NCBI GenBank assembly: GCA_964561005.1
Contig: CAZLNO010000132.1
Span: 1 to 8,838, forward strand
Direction: 5' to 3'
Length of the DNA stretch: 8,838 bases
From: CAZLNO01 sp964561005
GTDB taxonomy: Bacteria > Pseudomonadota > Alphaproteobacteria > Kiloniellales > Rhodovibrionaceae
Of the stretch, positions 1 to 5,733 are shown one piece after another. Numbering within the stretch: position 1 is the first letter of the stretch; every line of letters starts with the position of its first letter. The notes beneath the pieces are model-generated. The model saw nothing but the letters and a program-made list of their open reading frames with translations, had not been told where the DNA came from and ran no database searches. The position numbers were made by a program, and so were the translations under genes.

Positions 1-6
1 CTGTCG

Positions 7-51
7 AAGCATGAGGCCGCCCAGACGTACGATTTCATTTGTCGGGCGGTA
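7..51 (-). promoter_or_regulatory. Possible stem-loop after the ABC transporter operon
   Basis: Immediately downstream of the ATPase stop, CCGCCC-A-GAC (17-26) can pair with GTC-GGGCGG (41-49). This gives nine pairs with one bulged A and a 14-base loop. No T-run follows on the minus strand inside the window, so it is at best a factor-assisted 3' end or an mRNA-stabilising hairpin. The window edge prevents seeing what lies beyond. Confidence 0.3.
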
Positions 52-837
52 TCACAGGATCTGTCCGAGGAAGGCCTGCGTGCGGGGGTCCCTGGGGTTG
101 GCGAAGAACTCCGACGGCGGCCCATGCTCGACGATGACGCCGCGGTCGGTGAAATACATGTGGCCCGCCACCTCGCGGGCGAAGCCCATCTCGTGGGTGA
201 CCAGCATGCAGGTCATCCCCTCCTCCGCCAGCTCCCGGATGGTCACCAGCACCTCGTTGACCGTTTCGGGGTCCAGGGCGCTGGTCACCTCGTCGAACAG
301 CATGACATCCGGGTTCATCGCCAGCGAGCGGGCGATCGCGACGCGCTGCTGCTGGCCGCCCGACAGCTCGCCCGGATAGGCGTTCTCCTTGCCCTCCAAC
401 CGCACCTTCCTCAGCAGCCGCCGCGCGCGCTCCTCGACCTCCGCCTTCGGCTGCTTCAGCACCTGGATCGGCGCCATCATGATGTTCTGCAGCGCGGTCT
501 TGTGCGGGAACAGATTGAACTGCTGGAACACCATGCCGACCTTCTTGCGCAGGGCCAGCTTGTCCAAATTCGGCTGGTTGACCTCCTGGCCCTCCACGGT
601 GATCGAGCCCCTGTCGAGCGGCACCAGCGCATTGATGCAGCGCAGCAGCGTCGACTTGCCCGAACCCGAGGCGCCGATGATGCACACGACGTCGCCCTTC
701 ATGACGTCGAAGCTGACGCCCTTCAGGACTTCGATGTCGCCGAAGCTCTTGTGCACGTCCTTCAGCGAGACGATCGGCTGATCCGGCGACCAGGCCGCCG
801 GCAAGCCCGTCGGGGCGGTGTCACTGCTTGACGGCAT
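52..837 (-). CDS. Polar amino acid ABC transporter, ATP-binding protein
   Basis: This is the cytoplasmic ATPase of a PAAT-family amino acid importer (GlnQ/HisP/GltL-like), 261 aa. All nucleotide-binding motifs are present and intact: Walker A GASGSGKST at residues 55-63, Q-loop FQQFNLFP near 104-111, signature LSGGQQQR at 158-165, Walker B VMLFDE ending in catalytic E183, D-loop SALDP, and switch histidine H215 in VTHEMGF. About 22 extra N-terminal residues precede the usual start of the fold at IVSLKDVHKSFG. The chosen ATG overlaps the end of the upstream permease by 17 bases and has a GGAG seven bases before it, so translation is probably coupled. It is the last gene of a four-gene importer operon. 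Family membership is certain; the transported amino acid cannot be read from this subunit. Confidence 0.95.
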   Translation of the reverse strand: MPSSSDTAPTGLPAAWSPDQPIVSLKDVHKSFGDIEVLKGVSFDVMKGDVVCIIGASGSGKSTLLRCINALVPLDRGSITVEGQEVNQPNLDKLALRKKVGMVFQQFNLFPHKTALQNIMMAPIQVLKQPKAEVEERARRLLRKVRLEGKENAYPGELSGGQQQRVAIARSLAMNPDVMLFDEVTSALDPETVNEVLVTIRELAEEGMTCMLVTHEMGFAREVAGHMYFTDRGVIVEHGPPSEFFANPRDPRTQAFLGQIL

Positions 838-1714
838 AGCGCAGCTCCAGCTTCTGCGTCGTGCGCGCGATCGGATAGCAGTAGGCGAAGAACATCAGCA
901 TGACGAAGCCGTAGAACGGCACCAGGAACTCCGGCCGGTTCTCCGCCGACAGCGCGCGCTGGGTGAGGGTCATCATCTCGCCGACGCCGACCACCGACGC
1001 CAGCACCGTCGCCATCGTCAGAATGGCGTAGAGGTTCATCCAGGGCGGCAGCATCCGCTTGACGCACTGCGGCAGGATGATCTGCCAAAGGATCTGCCGT
1101 CGGCTGAACGCCAGGGCATGAGCCGCCTCCCACTGCCCGGTCGGGATCGACTGGATGGCGCCGCGCACGATCTCCGACACGTTCGCCATCACCGGCAGCG
1201 CCAGGCCGATCACCGCCTTCAACCAGTCCGGGAAGGGCACCGTCGCGCCGAACACCGCGAACTCGAAGGGCAGCAGGAACATGCAATAGAACAGCAGCAC
1301 CAGCCAGGGTGCGTTGCGGAAGAACTGCGTGACCAGCCAGCTCGCGCCGCGCACGGGCCGGTTCTCGGAGACCTGCATGATGCCCAGCACGGTGCCGGCC
1401 GCCGTGCCGATGCCCATGGCCATGAAGCTGATCGCGATGTTGAACACGAAGCCGCCCAGCAGCACCGGCAGCCAGCGCCAGAGGGCGGTCAGCACGCTGT
1501 CCTGCTGCTCCGTACCCTCGGCGGCGCCCTGGGCCTGCACCATGGCGGTCCAGAGCACGACGAAGACGGCCAGCGCCAGGCCATGCCAGGCTTGCAGGCG
1601 CAACGTCGGCCCGCCCTGGAGGCGTTCCAGCGCCGCGCGGCGGCGCAGCCGCGCGCCGGCGGGCAACAGCACCGGCAGGTCGGTTTCGCCGTGGAGCGCC
1701 TTGCCCGCCTTCAT
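821..1714 (-). CDS. Amino acid ABC transporter, permease subunit 2
   Basis: This is an inner-membrane permease of a polar amino acid importer (HisM/GlnP type), 297 aa. An arginine-rich stretch (about 22-27) leads into a first membrane segment near 44-60, followed by a polar linker and the core transmembrane domain from about 82. The FFRNAPWLVLLFY segment (131-143) is typical of the family. The ATPase-coupling EAA loop lies near 196-215 (EAAHALAFSRRQ...ILP); its usual glycine, seventh in the motif, is alanine 202 here. The start ATG overlaps the stop of permease 1 as ATGA and has no clear Shine-Dalgarno, which suggests translational coupling. The frame stays open far upstream inside permease 1, but that extension has no membrane-protein character. 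It should form a heterodimer with permease 1 around the shared ATPase. Confidence 0.93.
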   Translation of the reverse strand: MKAGKALHGETDLPVLLPAGARLRRRAALERLQGGPTLRLQAWHGLALAVFVVLWTAMVQAQGAAEGTEQQDSVLTALWRWLPVLLGGFVFNIAISFMAMGIGTAAGTVLGIMQVSENRPVRGASWLVTQFFRNAPWLVLLFYCMFLLPFEFAVFGATVPFPDWLKAVIGLALPVMANVSEIVRGAIQSIPTGQWEAAHALAFSRRQILWQIILPQCVKRMLPPWMNLYAILTMATVLASVVGVGEMMTLTQRALSAENRPEFLVPFYGFVMLMFFAYCYPIARTTQKLELRYAVKQ

Positions 1715-2457
1715 GTGCCGAAGCCGGGCAGCCGCATCGCCCGCTCCCACCTGTGCATGACGTGGACCAGCAGGCCGACCAGGATGACGTAGGCGAACAG
1801 AAGGAAGGTCATCATCTCGGGCACGTTCAGGCTGTCCGACCAGATCTGGTTGGCGACGTAAAGCATCTCCGGCACCGCGATGGCGTAGGCCAAAGTCGTG
1901 GTCTTCACCAGGTTCACCAGGTTGTTGTTCAGCGCCGGCAGGCAGACCCGCAACGCCAGCGGCAGGACCACGTGGATATAGGCCTGCAGGCGGCTGTAGC
2001 CGAGCGCCTCGGCGGCCTCGACCGTGGCGCGCGGCACCGCCTCGATGCCCGAGCGGAAGATCTCGACGTTGAAGGCGCCGGCGAAGAAGGACAGCGAGAT
2101 GATCGCCCAGTGCCAGTTGGTCAGCACCGGCTCCATGATCCCCCATTCGTTCTCCATCCGCGGCATGAGACTGCCGAGGGCGAAGAAGAAGAAGTACATC
2201 TGCACCAGCGGCGGCGTGTTGCGAAAGAGCTGGATGTAGCCGTTGACGATCCGCCGCGTCCACTTGAGCGGCGAGCCCTGCAGCCAGGCGCCGATCACCC
2301 CGATCACCACCGAGCAGACGAGGCAGATCAGCGACAGGTAGATCGTGTTCACGAAGCCGCGAACCATCCGGTCGCGGTCGTAGCTGTCGTAGACGATCGT
2401 GAGATTGATCCCGGTCGCCTCGTTCAGCCACCGGAACCACTCGTAGATCTCCGGCAC
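1711..2457 (-). CDS. Amino acid ABC transporter, permease subunit 1
   Basis: This is an inner-membrane permease of the PAAT/HisMQ family, 248 aa with the start chosen here. After about 30 polar residues comes GFVNTIYLSLI..., the standard opening of the transmembrane core. FRNTPPLVQMYFFF follows at 78-91, and a complete EAA loop at 147-166 (EAAEALGYSRLQAYIHVVLP). A short arginine-containing tail ends the protein. An in-frame ATG at 2532 would give 273 aa, but I prefer GTG at 2457. It has a strong GGGAGGA six bases upstream (2463-2469), the added 25 residues look like non-coding sequence (MSLRHGAAARRPD), and the upstream ATG lies inside a stable hairpin. The gene overlaps permease 2 by ATGA. 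Family assignment is firm; the start is an inference. Confidence 0.93.
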   Translation of the reverse strand: MPEIYEWFRWLNEATGINLTIVYDSYDRDRMVRGFVNTIYLSLICLVCSVVIGVIGAWLQGSPLKWTRRIVNGYIQLFRNTPPLVQMYFFFFALGSLMPRMENEWGIMEPVLTNWHWAIISLSFFAGAFNVEIFRSGIEAVPRATVEAAEALGYSRLQAYIHVVLPLALRVCLPALNNNLVNLVKTTTLAYAIAVPEMLYVANQIWSDSLNVPEMMTFLLFAYVILVGLLVHVMHRWERAMRLPGFGT

Positions 2458-2505
2458 CGAAGTCCTCCCGCCGTGTGCTGGGCGCCTTCCGAAGTCCGGC
2501 CGGCG

Positions 2506-2544
2506 CGCCGCCGCCCCATGCCGGAGCGACATGAGGCGGCGGCG
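2506..2544 (-). promoter_or_regulatory. Large intra-operon mRNA hairpin upstream of permease 1
   Basis: On the minus-strand transcript, ten G+C-rich pairs (2506-2515 with 2535-2544), a G-U wobble (2516/2534) and a CAUG/CAUG step (2517-2520 with 2530-2533) form a continuous 15-pair stem around a nine-base loop (2521-2529). The wobble pairs only in RNA of the operon sense, since the plus strand would have a C/A mismatch there. No T-run follows. Such hairpins after a binding-protein gene commonly protect the upstream message from 3' exonucleases or attenuate downstream genes, and that is the likely role here. Confidence 0.6.
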
Positions 2545-2550
2545 GCGATC

Positions 2551-2566
2551 CGGGCAAACTTGCCCG
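2551..2566 (-). promoter_or_regulatory. Small stem-loop just after the binding-protein gene
   Basis: CGGGCAA (2551-2557) and TTGCCCG (2560-2566) are perfect inverted repeats. As RNA this makes a six-pair stem with a four-base loop, five bases past the stop codon of the binding protein. There is no U-tract. With the larger hairpin at 2506-2544 it makes a two-hairpin spacer, which fits partial termination or 3'-end stabilisation of the binding-protein message. Confidence 0.5.
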
Positions 2567-2571
2567 AGGTC

Positions 2572-3399
2572 TTACTTCTTCGGCTCGGGGATATAGCCCT
2601 GATAGCGCTCGTGCATCCGCCGGGTGAAGGGCACGGGCTCGATGCCGTGCTTCTCCTCCAGTTCCACGATGCGGCCGGTGGTATGCCAGTGGACCACCAT
2701 GCCGGACATGAAGCGGGCCATGGCGTCCTCGCCGTGCTTCACCGCCACGCCCCAGGGCGCGTCGTCGATCGTCTTCAGCGGCATCTCGTAGTCCGCCCAC
2801 TGCTCTTCCTGCAGGCGGGAATTCAGGAAGCTGTCGTCATAGACGAAGGCGGCGCAGCGGCCCTGGCGCAACGCGTTCAGCGCCTCGCTGGTGCCGGTGA
2901 AGCCGACGATTTCGGCGCCGAACGCCTCGCTGGTCTTGCGGTTGTAGAAGGCGCCCTGCACGCCGCAGACCGGCGCGCCGTCCAGATCATCCCAGCTTTC
3001 GAAATCGCTGGCCTTGCGCGCCATGATGTTGGTGCCCGAGGAGTAGTAGTCGGGGTTGAGGATGTTGACGACCTCGCGGCGCTCGGCCGTGTCGGTCATC
3101 GTGGCGATCATCACGTCGATCTTGCCCTGGTCCAGGAACTGCATGCGGTTGGACGCCACCACCGGCACCAGCTCCAGATCGACGCCGAGGGTGTCGGCCA
3201 CGTCCTGCGCCAGCTCGGGCTCGATGCCGACGATGTCGCCGTTGGGGTCGAGGTAGCCGTAGGGCTTGTAGTCGGCCTTGACGCCGACGGTCAGCGTGCC
3301 GCTCTCCAGCACGTCCCGCAGGACGTCGGCGGCGGCCGGCGTTCCGGTCGCGAACGCCAGCGCGGTCGCGGCCACGACGGCACGGATTCCTTGTTTCAT
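2572..3399 (-). CDS. Polar amino acid ABC transporter, periplasmic substrate-binding protein
   Basis: This is a family-3 solute-binding protein (SBP_bac_3), 275 aa, first gene of the importer operon. Residues 1-24 are a Sec signal peptide with predicted cleavage at PAAA|DVL. The mature protein opens with GTLTVGVKADYKPYGYLDPNGDIVGIEPELAQDV, the classic first lobe. IATMTDTAERR (98-108) supplies the arginine that in this family holds the ligand carboxylate. FVYDDS (185-190) supplies the acidic residue for the amino group. C145 and C182 are the only cysteines and may form a disulfide in the second lobe. The start is supported by GGGAGA seven to eight bases upstream. Ligand class (polar amino acid) is family knowledge; the precise ligand is unknown. 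Confidence 0.94.
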   Translation of the reverse strand: MKQGIRAVVAATALAFATGTPAAADVLRDVLESGTLTVGVKADYKPYGYLDPNGDIVGIEPELAQDVADTLGVDLELVPVVASNRMQFLDQGKIDVMIATMTDTAERREVVNILNPDYYSSGTNIMARKASDFESWDDLDGAPVCGVQGAFYNRKTSEAFGAEIVGFTGTSEALNALRQGRCAAFVYDDSFLNSRLQEEQWADYEMPLKTIDDAPWGVAVKHGEDAMARFMSGMVVHWHTTGRIVELEEKHGIEPVPFTRRMHERYQGYIPEPKK

Positions 3400-3429
3400 A
3401 TCGGGTCTCCCTGTCTGGTTGCCTCCGTC

Positions 3430-3454
3430 GCACGGGCTTGCCGCCCGCCCGTGC
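3430..3454 (-). promoter_or_regulatory. Inverted repeat in the leader of the importer operon
   Basis: GCACGGGC (3430-3437) and GCCCGTGC (3447-3454) are perfect eight-base arms around a nine-base loop, 31-55 bases upstream of the binding-protein start. The right arm overlaps a second dyad, GTGCC-T-GGCAC (3451-3461). It could be an operator at DNA level or a leader hairpin in RNA; the sequence does not decide between them. Confidence 0.4.
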
Positions 3455-3513
3455 CTGGCACTTGCGCCCGGCCGCGGCCCGAGCGCAACGGGAGCCTAGC
3501 GAACGCCCGGCGG

Positions 3514-3747
3514 TTACGATAGTCCGCGCCTTGGCTCCGGACCGTGCCCTGCTTCGCCTTCGGGCCGCTGGAAGGCTGGATCGCGGCGCTTTGCGGCGGG
3601 CGCGAGCGCCTTCAAAACAAGGCGAACAAGGGCGCCGGGGTCGACGGCAGTCGGCAACGCGGCCTGGATATGGCGGACACACCAGGGGTTTATGCCAGCG
3701 GCAACGACTTTGGACCCGTCGTCGAATACGTCGGCCGCACCGACCAT
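3514..3747 (-). CDS. Doubtful 77-aa hypothetical protein downstream of the reductase
   Basis: An ATG five bases after the reductase stop opens a 77-codon frame, with AAGGGG about 11 bases upstream inside the end of the reductase gene. The product begins MVGAADVFDDGSKVV and contains INPWCVRHIQAALP and LVRLVLKALAP. Its composition is protein-like, but I recognise no family. Against it, the third-position G+C (about 70% by hand count) is lower than in clear neighbouring genes, the C-terminus looks random, and a 70-codon plus-strand frame covers nearly the same DNA. It may be a genuine small gene, a decayed remnant, or chance. Confidence 0.22.
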   Translation of the reverse strand: MVGAADVFDDGSKVVAAGINPWCVRHIQAALPTAVDPGALVRLVLKALAPAAKRRDPAFQRPEGEAGHGPEPRRGLS

Positions 3748-3752
3748 CGCGC

Positions 3753-4685
3753 TTAATACCCCTTCGTGAAATCGACGATCGGCCCTGGCGTCTCCCCGCG
3801 CCTCAGGCGGCGAACATTTTCGGCGATGACCTGGGCGGCGGTTTCCGGCGGGGTGACCGAGGCGGCGTGCGGCGTGACCAGGACGCGCGGGTGGTCCCAG
3901 AAAGGGTGGTCGGGCGGCAGCGGCTCCGCGTGGAAGACGTCCAGGGTCGCCTCGGCGATCTGACCCGTTTCCAGCAGCGCCAGCAGGTCCTCGTCCACGA
4001 GATGCGCGCCGCGCGCGGCGTTGACCACGCAGGCGCCCTTGGGCAGCTCGCCCAGGGTCGAACGGTTCAGGATGCCGCGCGTCTCCTCGGTCAGCGGCAG
4101 CAGGCAGACCAGGATCTCGCTGCCGGTCAGGAACTTCCCCAGCTCCTCCGCGCCGGCAAAGCAGGCGACGCCCGCAATGTCCTTGCGCGAGCGCGCCCAG
4201 CCGGCGACGTCGAAGCGCAGCGCCGCCAGGGCCCTGGCGGCGTCGGTGCCCAGCTCGCCCAGGCCCATGACCCCGACGCGCCGGCCGCGGGCCAGCGGCA
4301 CCGGCAGCTCTTCCCAGCGGTGTTCGGCCTGCAGCTCCGCGTATTCCCGGAACCGGCGGTGGTGGCGCAGGACCGAGAGCACGACGTACTCCGTCATCCC
4401 CTCGGTCAGGCCCGGATCGACCATGCGCACCACGGGCACGTCGCTGGGCAGTTCCGGGTCGCTGGCCAGATGATCCACCCCCGCTCCCAGGGAGAAGACG
4501 GCCTTGAGGTTCGGCAGGCTCGCCAGCAGCCCGGACGGCGGATGCCAGACCAGGGCCACGTCGATCTCCGCCGGATCGTCCAGCTCGTCGGGATAGACGC
4601 GGATGGTCTCCTCCGGAAGCGCGGCCCGCAGGTGCCGGCGCCAGATCTCGGGATCGTCGGTCTTGGACTGGAAGAGCAGGGTCAT
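3753..4685 (-). CDS. ghrA: Glyoxylate/hydroxypyruvate reductase A (D-2-hydroxyacid dehydrogenase family)
   Basis: This is a cytoplasmic NAD(P)H-dependent reductase expected to convert glyoxylate to glycolate and hydroxypyruvate to D-glycerate, 310 aa, the normal GhrA length. The Rossmann motif GLGELG lies at 141-146. GWARSRK (162-168) follows the second strand; arginines and serine there, rather than an acidic residue, favour NADPH. The catalytic triad of the family is present: R225 in NAARG, E254 in DVFHAEPLP and H273 in VTPHAAS. The N-terminal half carries the substrate loop LGAGVDHL (66-73). I chose the ATG giving MTLLFQS, which matches the family start. A longer frame from 4757 adds 24 unrelated residues. 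The Shine-Dalgarno is weak. The gene lies upstream of, and in the same direction as, the amino acid importer, 353 bases away. Close relatives act on other 2-oxoacids, so the substrate is less certain than the family. Confidence 0.87.
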   Translation of the reverse strand: MTLLFQSKTDDPEIWRRHLRAALPEETIRVYPDELDDPAEIDVALVWHPPSGLLASLPNLKAVFSLGAGVDHLASDPELPSDVPVVRMVDPGLTEGMTEYVVLSVLRHHRRFREYAELQAEHRWEELPVPLARGRRVGVMGLGELGTDAARALAALRFDVAGWARSRKDIAGVACFAGAEELGKFLTGSEILVCLLPLTEETRGILNRSTLGELPKGACVVNAARGAHLVDEDLLALLETGQIAEATLDVFHAEPLPPDHPFWDHPRVLVTPHAASVTPPETAAQVIAENVRRLRRGETPGPIVDFTKGY

Positions 4686-4798
4686 GGAGCGCTTTGTCTC
4701 GTACGAAAACGGTTCCGAAGGGCCGGGTGCGACGCGGTGTCCGCCGCACAATCGCAAGTCTGGGCGCCGGTGTTAAGCCCCTGCGTCCGGGCACCGCC

Positions 4799-4826
4799 AA
4801 GATAACCAGGGCGGCTTGCGCCGCAA
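4799..4826 (-). promoter_or_regulatory. Candidate promoter for the reductase gene
   Basis: Read on the minus strand, TTGCGG (4821-4826) is followed after 16 bases by TATCTT (4799-4804). Each resembles the -35/-10 consensus only partly (three and four of six positions). A start near 4792 would give a leader of about 107 bases. The -35 overlaps an inverted repeat CTTGC-GCC-GCAAG (4815-4827). The call is based on consensus only. Confidence 0.28.
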
Positions 4827-4900
4827 GGCACTCGGTCCTGCGTTGACGGCTCACCGTCCGGCATCGGGTCGGGCGCGGTTCGGCGATCGTACTTGGCCGC

Positions 4901-5104
4901 TCAGCCGAAGCGGGTGACCCCGAGCACGTCCTGGAACAGCACGAGGAAGAAGAAGACGGCCGCGATGCAGCCGAAAAGCAGGCGCACGACGTCGGTGTTG
5001 CCCTCGGCATCGCGGTAGCGGATGCCGTTCCAGGCGATGAACCCGGTCACCGCCAGGAAGATCAGGTTGACCAGTTGCTCGTAGGGGCCGGCGATGTCGA
5101 ACAT
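4901..5104 (-). CDS. Small two-span membrane protein, function unknown
   Basis: This is a 67-aa protein with two hydrophobic segments, about 11-28 (LVNLIFLAVTGFIAWNGI) and 40-60 (ending in AVFFFLVLFQDVLGV). They are joined by a short polar loop YRDAEGNTDVVR, which suggests a helical hairpin in the inner membrane. I recognise no family. No clear Shine-Dalgarno precedes the ATG. It follows the 166-aa membrane protein gene by 36 bases on the same strand, so co-transcription is likely. G/C-ending codons and amphipathic organisation support a real gene. The overlapping frames on either strand lack such features. Confidence 0.75.
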   Translation of the reverse strand: MFDIAGPYEQLVNLIFLAVTGFIAWNGIRYRDAEGNTDVVRLLFGCIAAVFFFLVLFQDVLGVTRFG

Positions 5105-5140
5105 GGCGAAAGGTCGTGAGGCGCGGCGGGCCAGAAGATG

Positions 5141-5641
5141 TCAGGAGCCATTGAGGCGGCTTCCGGACGCCTCGCCGGCCGGGCGGCCCGGCTTCAGTTC
5201 CTCTTCGTCGAAGTACGGCGGCAGCAACTGCGCGCTGTTCGCGCCGACGAAGACGCTGAACCCGATGCCGCCGCCGACGACCAGGGCCACCACGAAAGCC
5301 GCGGCCAGAAACCGCCGCAGCCCGTCCGGGATCTGGGTGACATAGGCGTCGTCATAGCGATGATAGCGCGGGTCCGTCTCGTCGATATCGCCGCGCAGGG
5401 CCGCCTGCAACACCTGCCGGGCGTAGTGCCGCGCCCACACCGGCACCTCGTGCTCCAGCATGTAGGCGCTGAACAGCGCCCGGCTGGCCGATTCGGACAT
5501 GTCGTGGCCGAACCAGTGGTGGTAGGCAAGCTGCAGGAACTGGAACTCGCCCACTTCCAGCTCGTTCGCGGCGCGCGCGATCTCGGTTCGGGTGAGGTCC
5601 TCTTCCCGCTCCGGATGGAAAAGCGTCTCGAAAAACTTCAT
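5141..5641 (-). CDS. Single-span membrane protein, function unknown
   Basis: This 166-aa protein has a charged N-terminal domain of about 108 residues rich in aromatic and acidic residues (for example LQLAYHHWFGHDMSES at 37-52, and PRYHRYDDAY at 91-100). One strong membrane segment follows at about 110-133, then a short proline/acid tail. The N-terminal domain is probably cytoplasmic, with arginines (109-110) just before the span. I recognise no family. The ATG lacks a good Shine-Dalgarno. Instead a seven-codon frame directly upstream ends in TGA overlapping this ATG as ATGA, and a promoter-like pair lies just beyond. Length, codon use and the coherent membrane segment support a real gene. 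Confidence 0.82.
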   Translation of the reverse strand: MKFFETLFHPEREEDLTRTEIARAANELEVGEFQFLQLAYHHWFGHDMSESASRALFSAYMLEHEVPVWARHYARQVLQAALRGDIDETDPRYHRYDDAYVTQIPDGLRRFLAAAFVVALVVGGGIGFSVFVGANSAQLLPPYFDEEELKPGRPAGEASGSRLNGS

Positions 5642-5661
5642 GCAGCGCCAGCCCGGTCCAT
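5638..5661 (-). CDS. Candidate seven-codon leader peptide
   Basis: ATG at 5661 opens a frame coding MDRAGAA and stopping in TGA, which overlaps the next gene's ATG by four bases. Its ATG lies exactly six bases after a TAGACT -10 element, so the transcript may begin at this A and be leaderless. Ribosomes ending here could restart on the membrane-protein gene, which has no good ribosome-binding site. This is inferred from geometry only and could be chance. Confidence 0.3.
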   Translation of the reverse strand: MDRAGAA

Positions 5662-5667
5662 GCCATC

Positions 5668-5695
5668 AGTCTAGCCGCGCACGGCGCGATTGCAA
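5668..5695 (-). promoter_or_regulatory. Candidate promoter for the 166-aa membrane protein gene
   Basis: On the minus strand TTGCAA (5690-5695), a 16-base spacer and TAGACT (5668-5673) each match four of six consensus positions. A start seven bases beyond the -10 falls on the A of ATG at 5661, about 20 bases before the gene. The same TAGACT arrangement recurs ahead of the TPR gene at 8268. Confidence 0.45.
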
Positions 5696-5733
5696 AGCGC
5701 GGCGAGCCGCTGCGCGGGCAACTATGTCGCGCG

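Larger units (their letters stand above)
3400..3752. other. Spacer between reductase gene and importer operon
   Basis: This 353-base stretch must hold the control region of the importer operon if it has its own promoter. Near the operon are an 8-pair inverted repeat (3430-3454) and a dyad GTGCC-T-GGCAC (3451-3461). A minus-strand TAGGCT (3493-3498) could be a -10 element, but no convincing -35 sits 16-18 bases upstream of it. Short repeats GCCTTC (3556-3561 and 3608-3613) and GAAGGC (3571-3576) could form alternative hairpins. GTCGG/CCGAC (3730-3734/3740-3744) is a weak hairpin after the reductase gene, without a T-run. The right half is slightly less GC-rich than its surroundings and carries small open frames on both strands. 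No riboswitch class was recognised. Confidence 0.5.

Noticed and set aside
2455..2532. ATG at 2532 as the start of permease 1
   Set aside because: That ATG lies within a 15-pair hairpin and the extra residues look non-coding. GTG at 2457 has a well-placed GGGAGGA.
821..2800. Reading permease 2 as a 659-aa protein from the first in-frame start
   Set aside because: The added N-terminal residues are the out-of-frame reading of permease 1 and the binding protein. The ATGA overlap at 1711-1714 gives a natural start.
3456..3470. Sigma-54 promoter suggested by TGGCAC next to TTGC
   Set aside because: The two blocks are adjacent rather than separated by the required spacer, the GG and GC positions do not line up, and the orientation points away from the operon.
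1753..3522. A 589-codon plus-strand frame opposite the permease and binding-protein genes
   Set aside because: It is antisense to genes with unmistakable family motifs. Its translation is rich in His/Arg/Asp with no recognisable fold.
3544..3756. Plus-strand 70-codon frame as an annotated gene
   Set aside because: It has no ribosome-binding site that I can see, the start is a GTG in GC-rich sequence, there is no recognised family, and it overlaps a minus frame of similar quality. It is kept only as an observation.
4845..4858. GACGG-CTCA-CCGTC as a terminator of the 67-aa gene
   Set aside because: It has only five pairs and no T-run, and it lies about 40 bases past the stop. Such a structure is expected by chance in this base composition.
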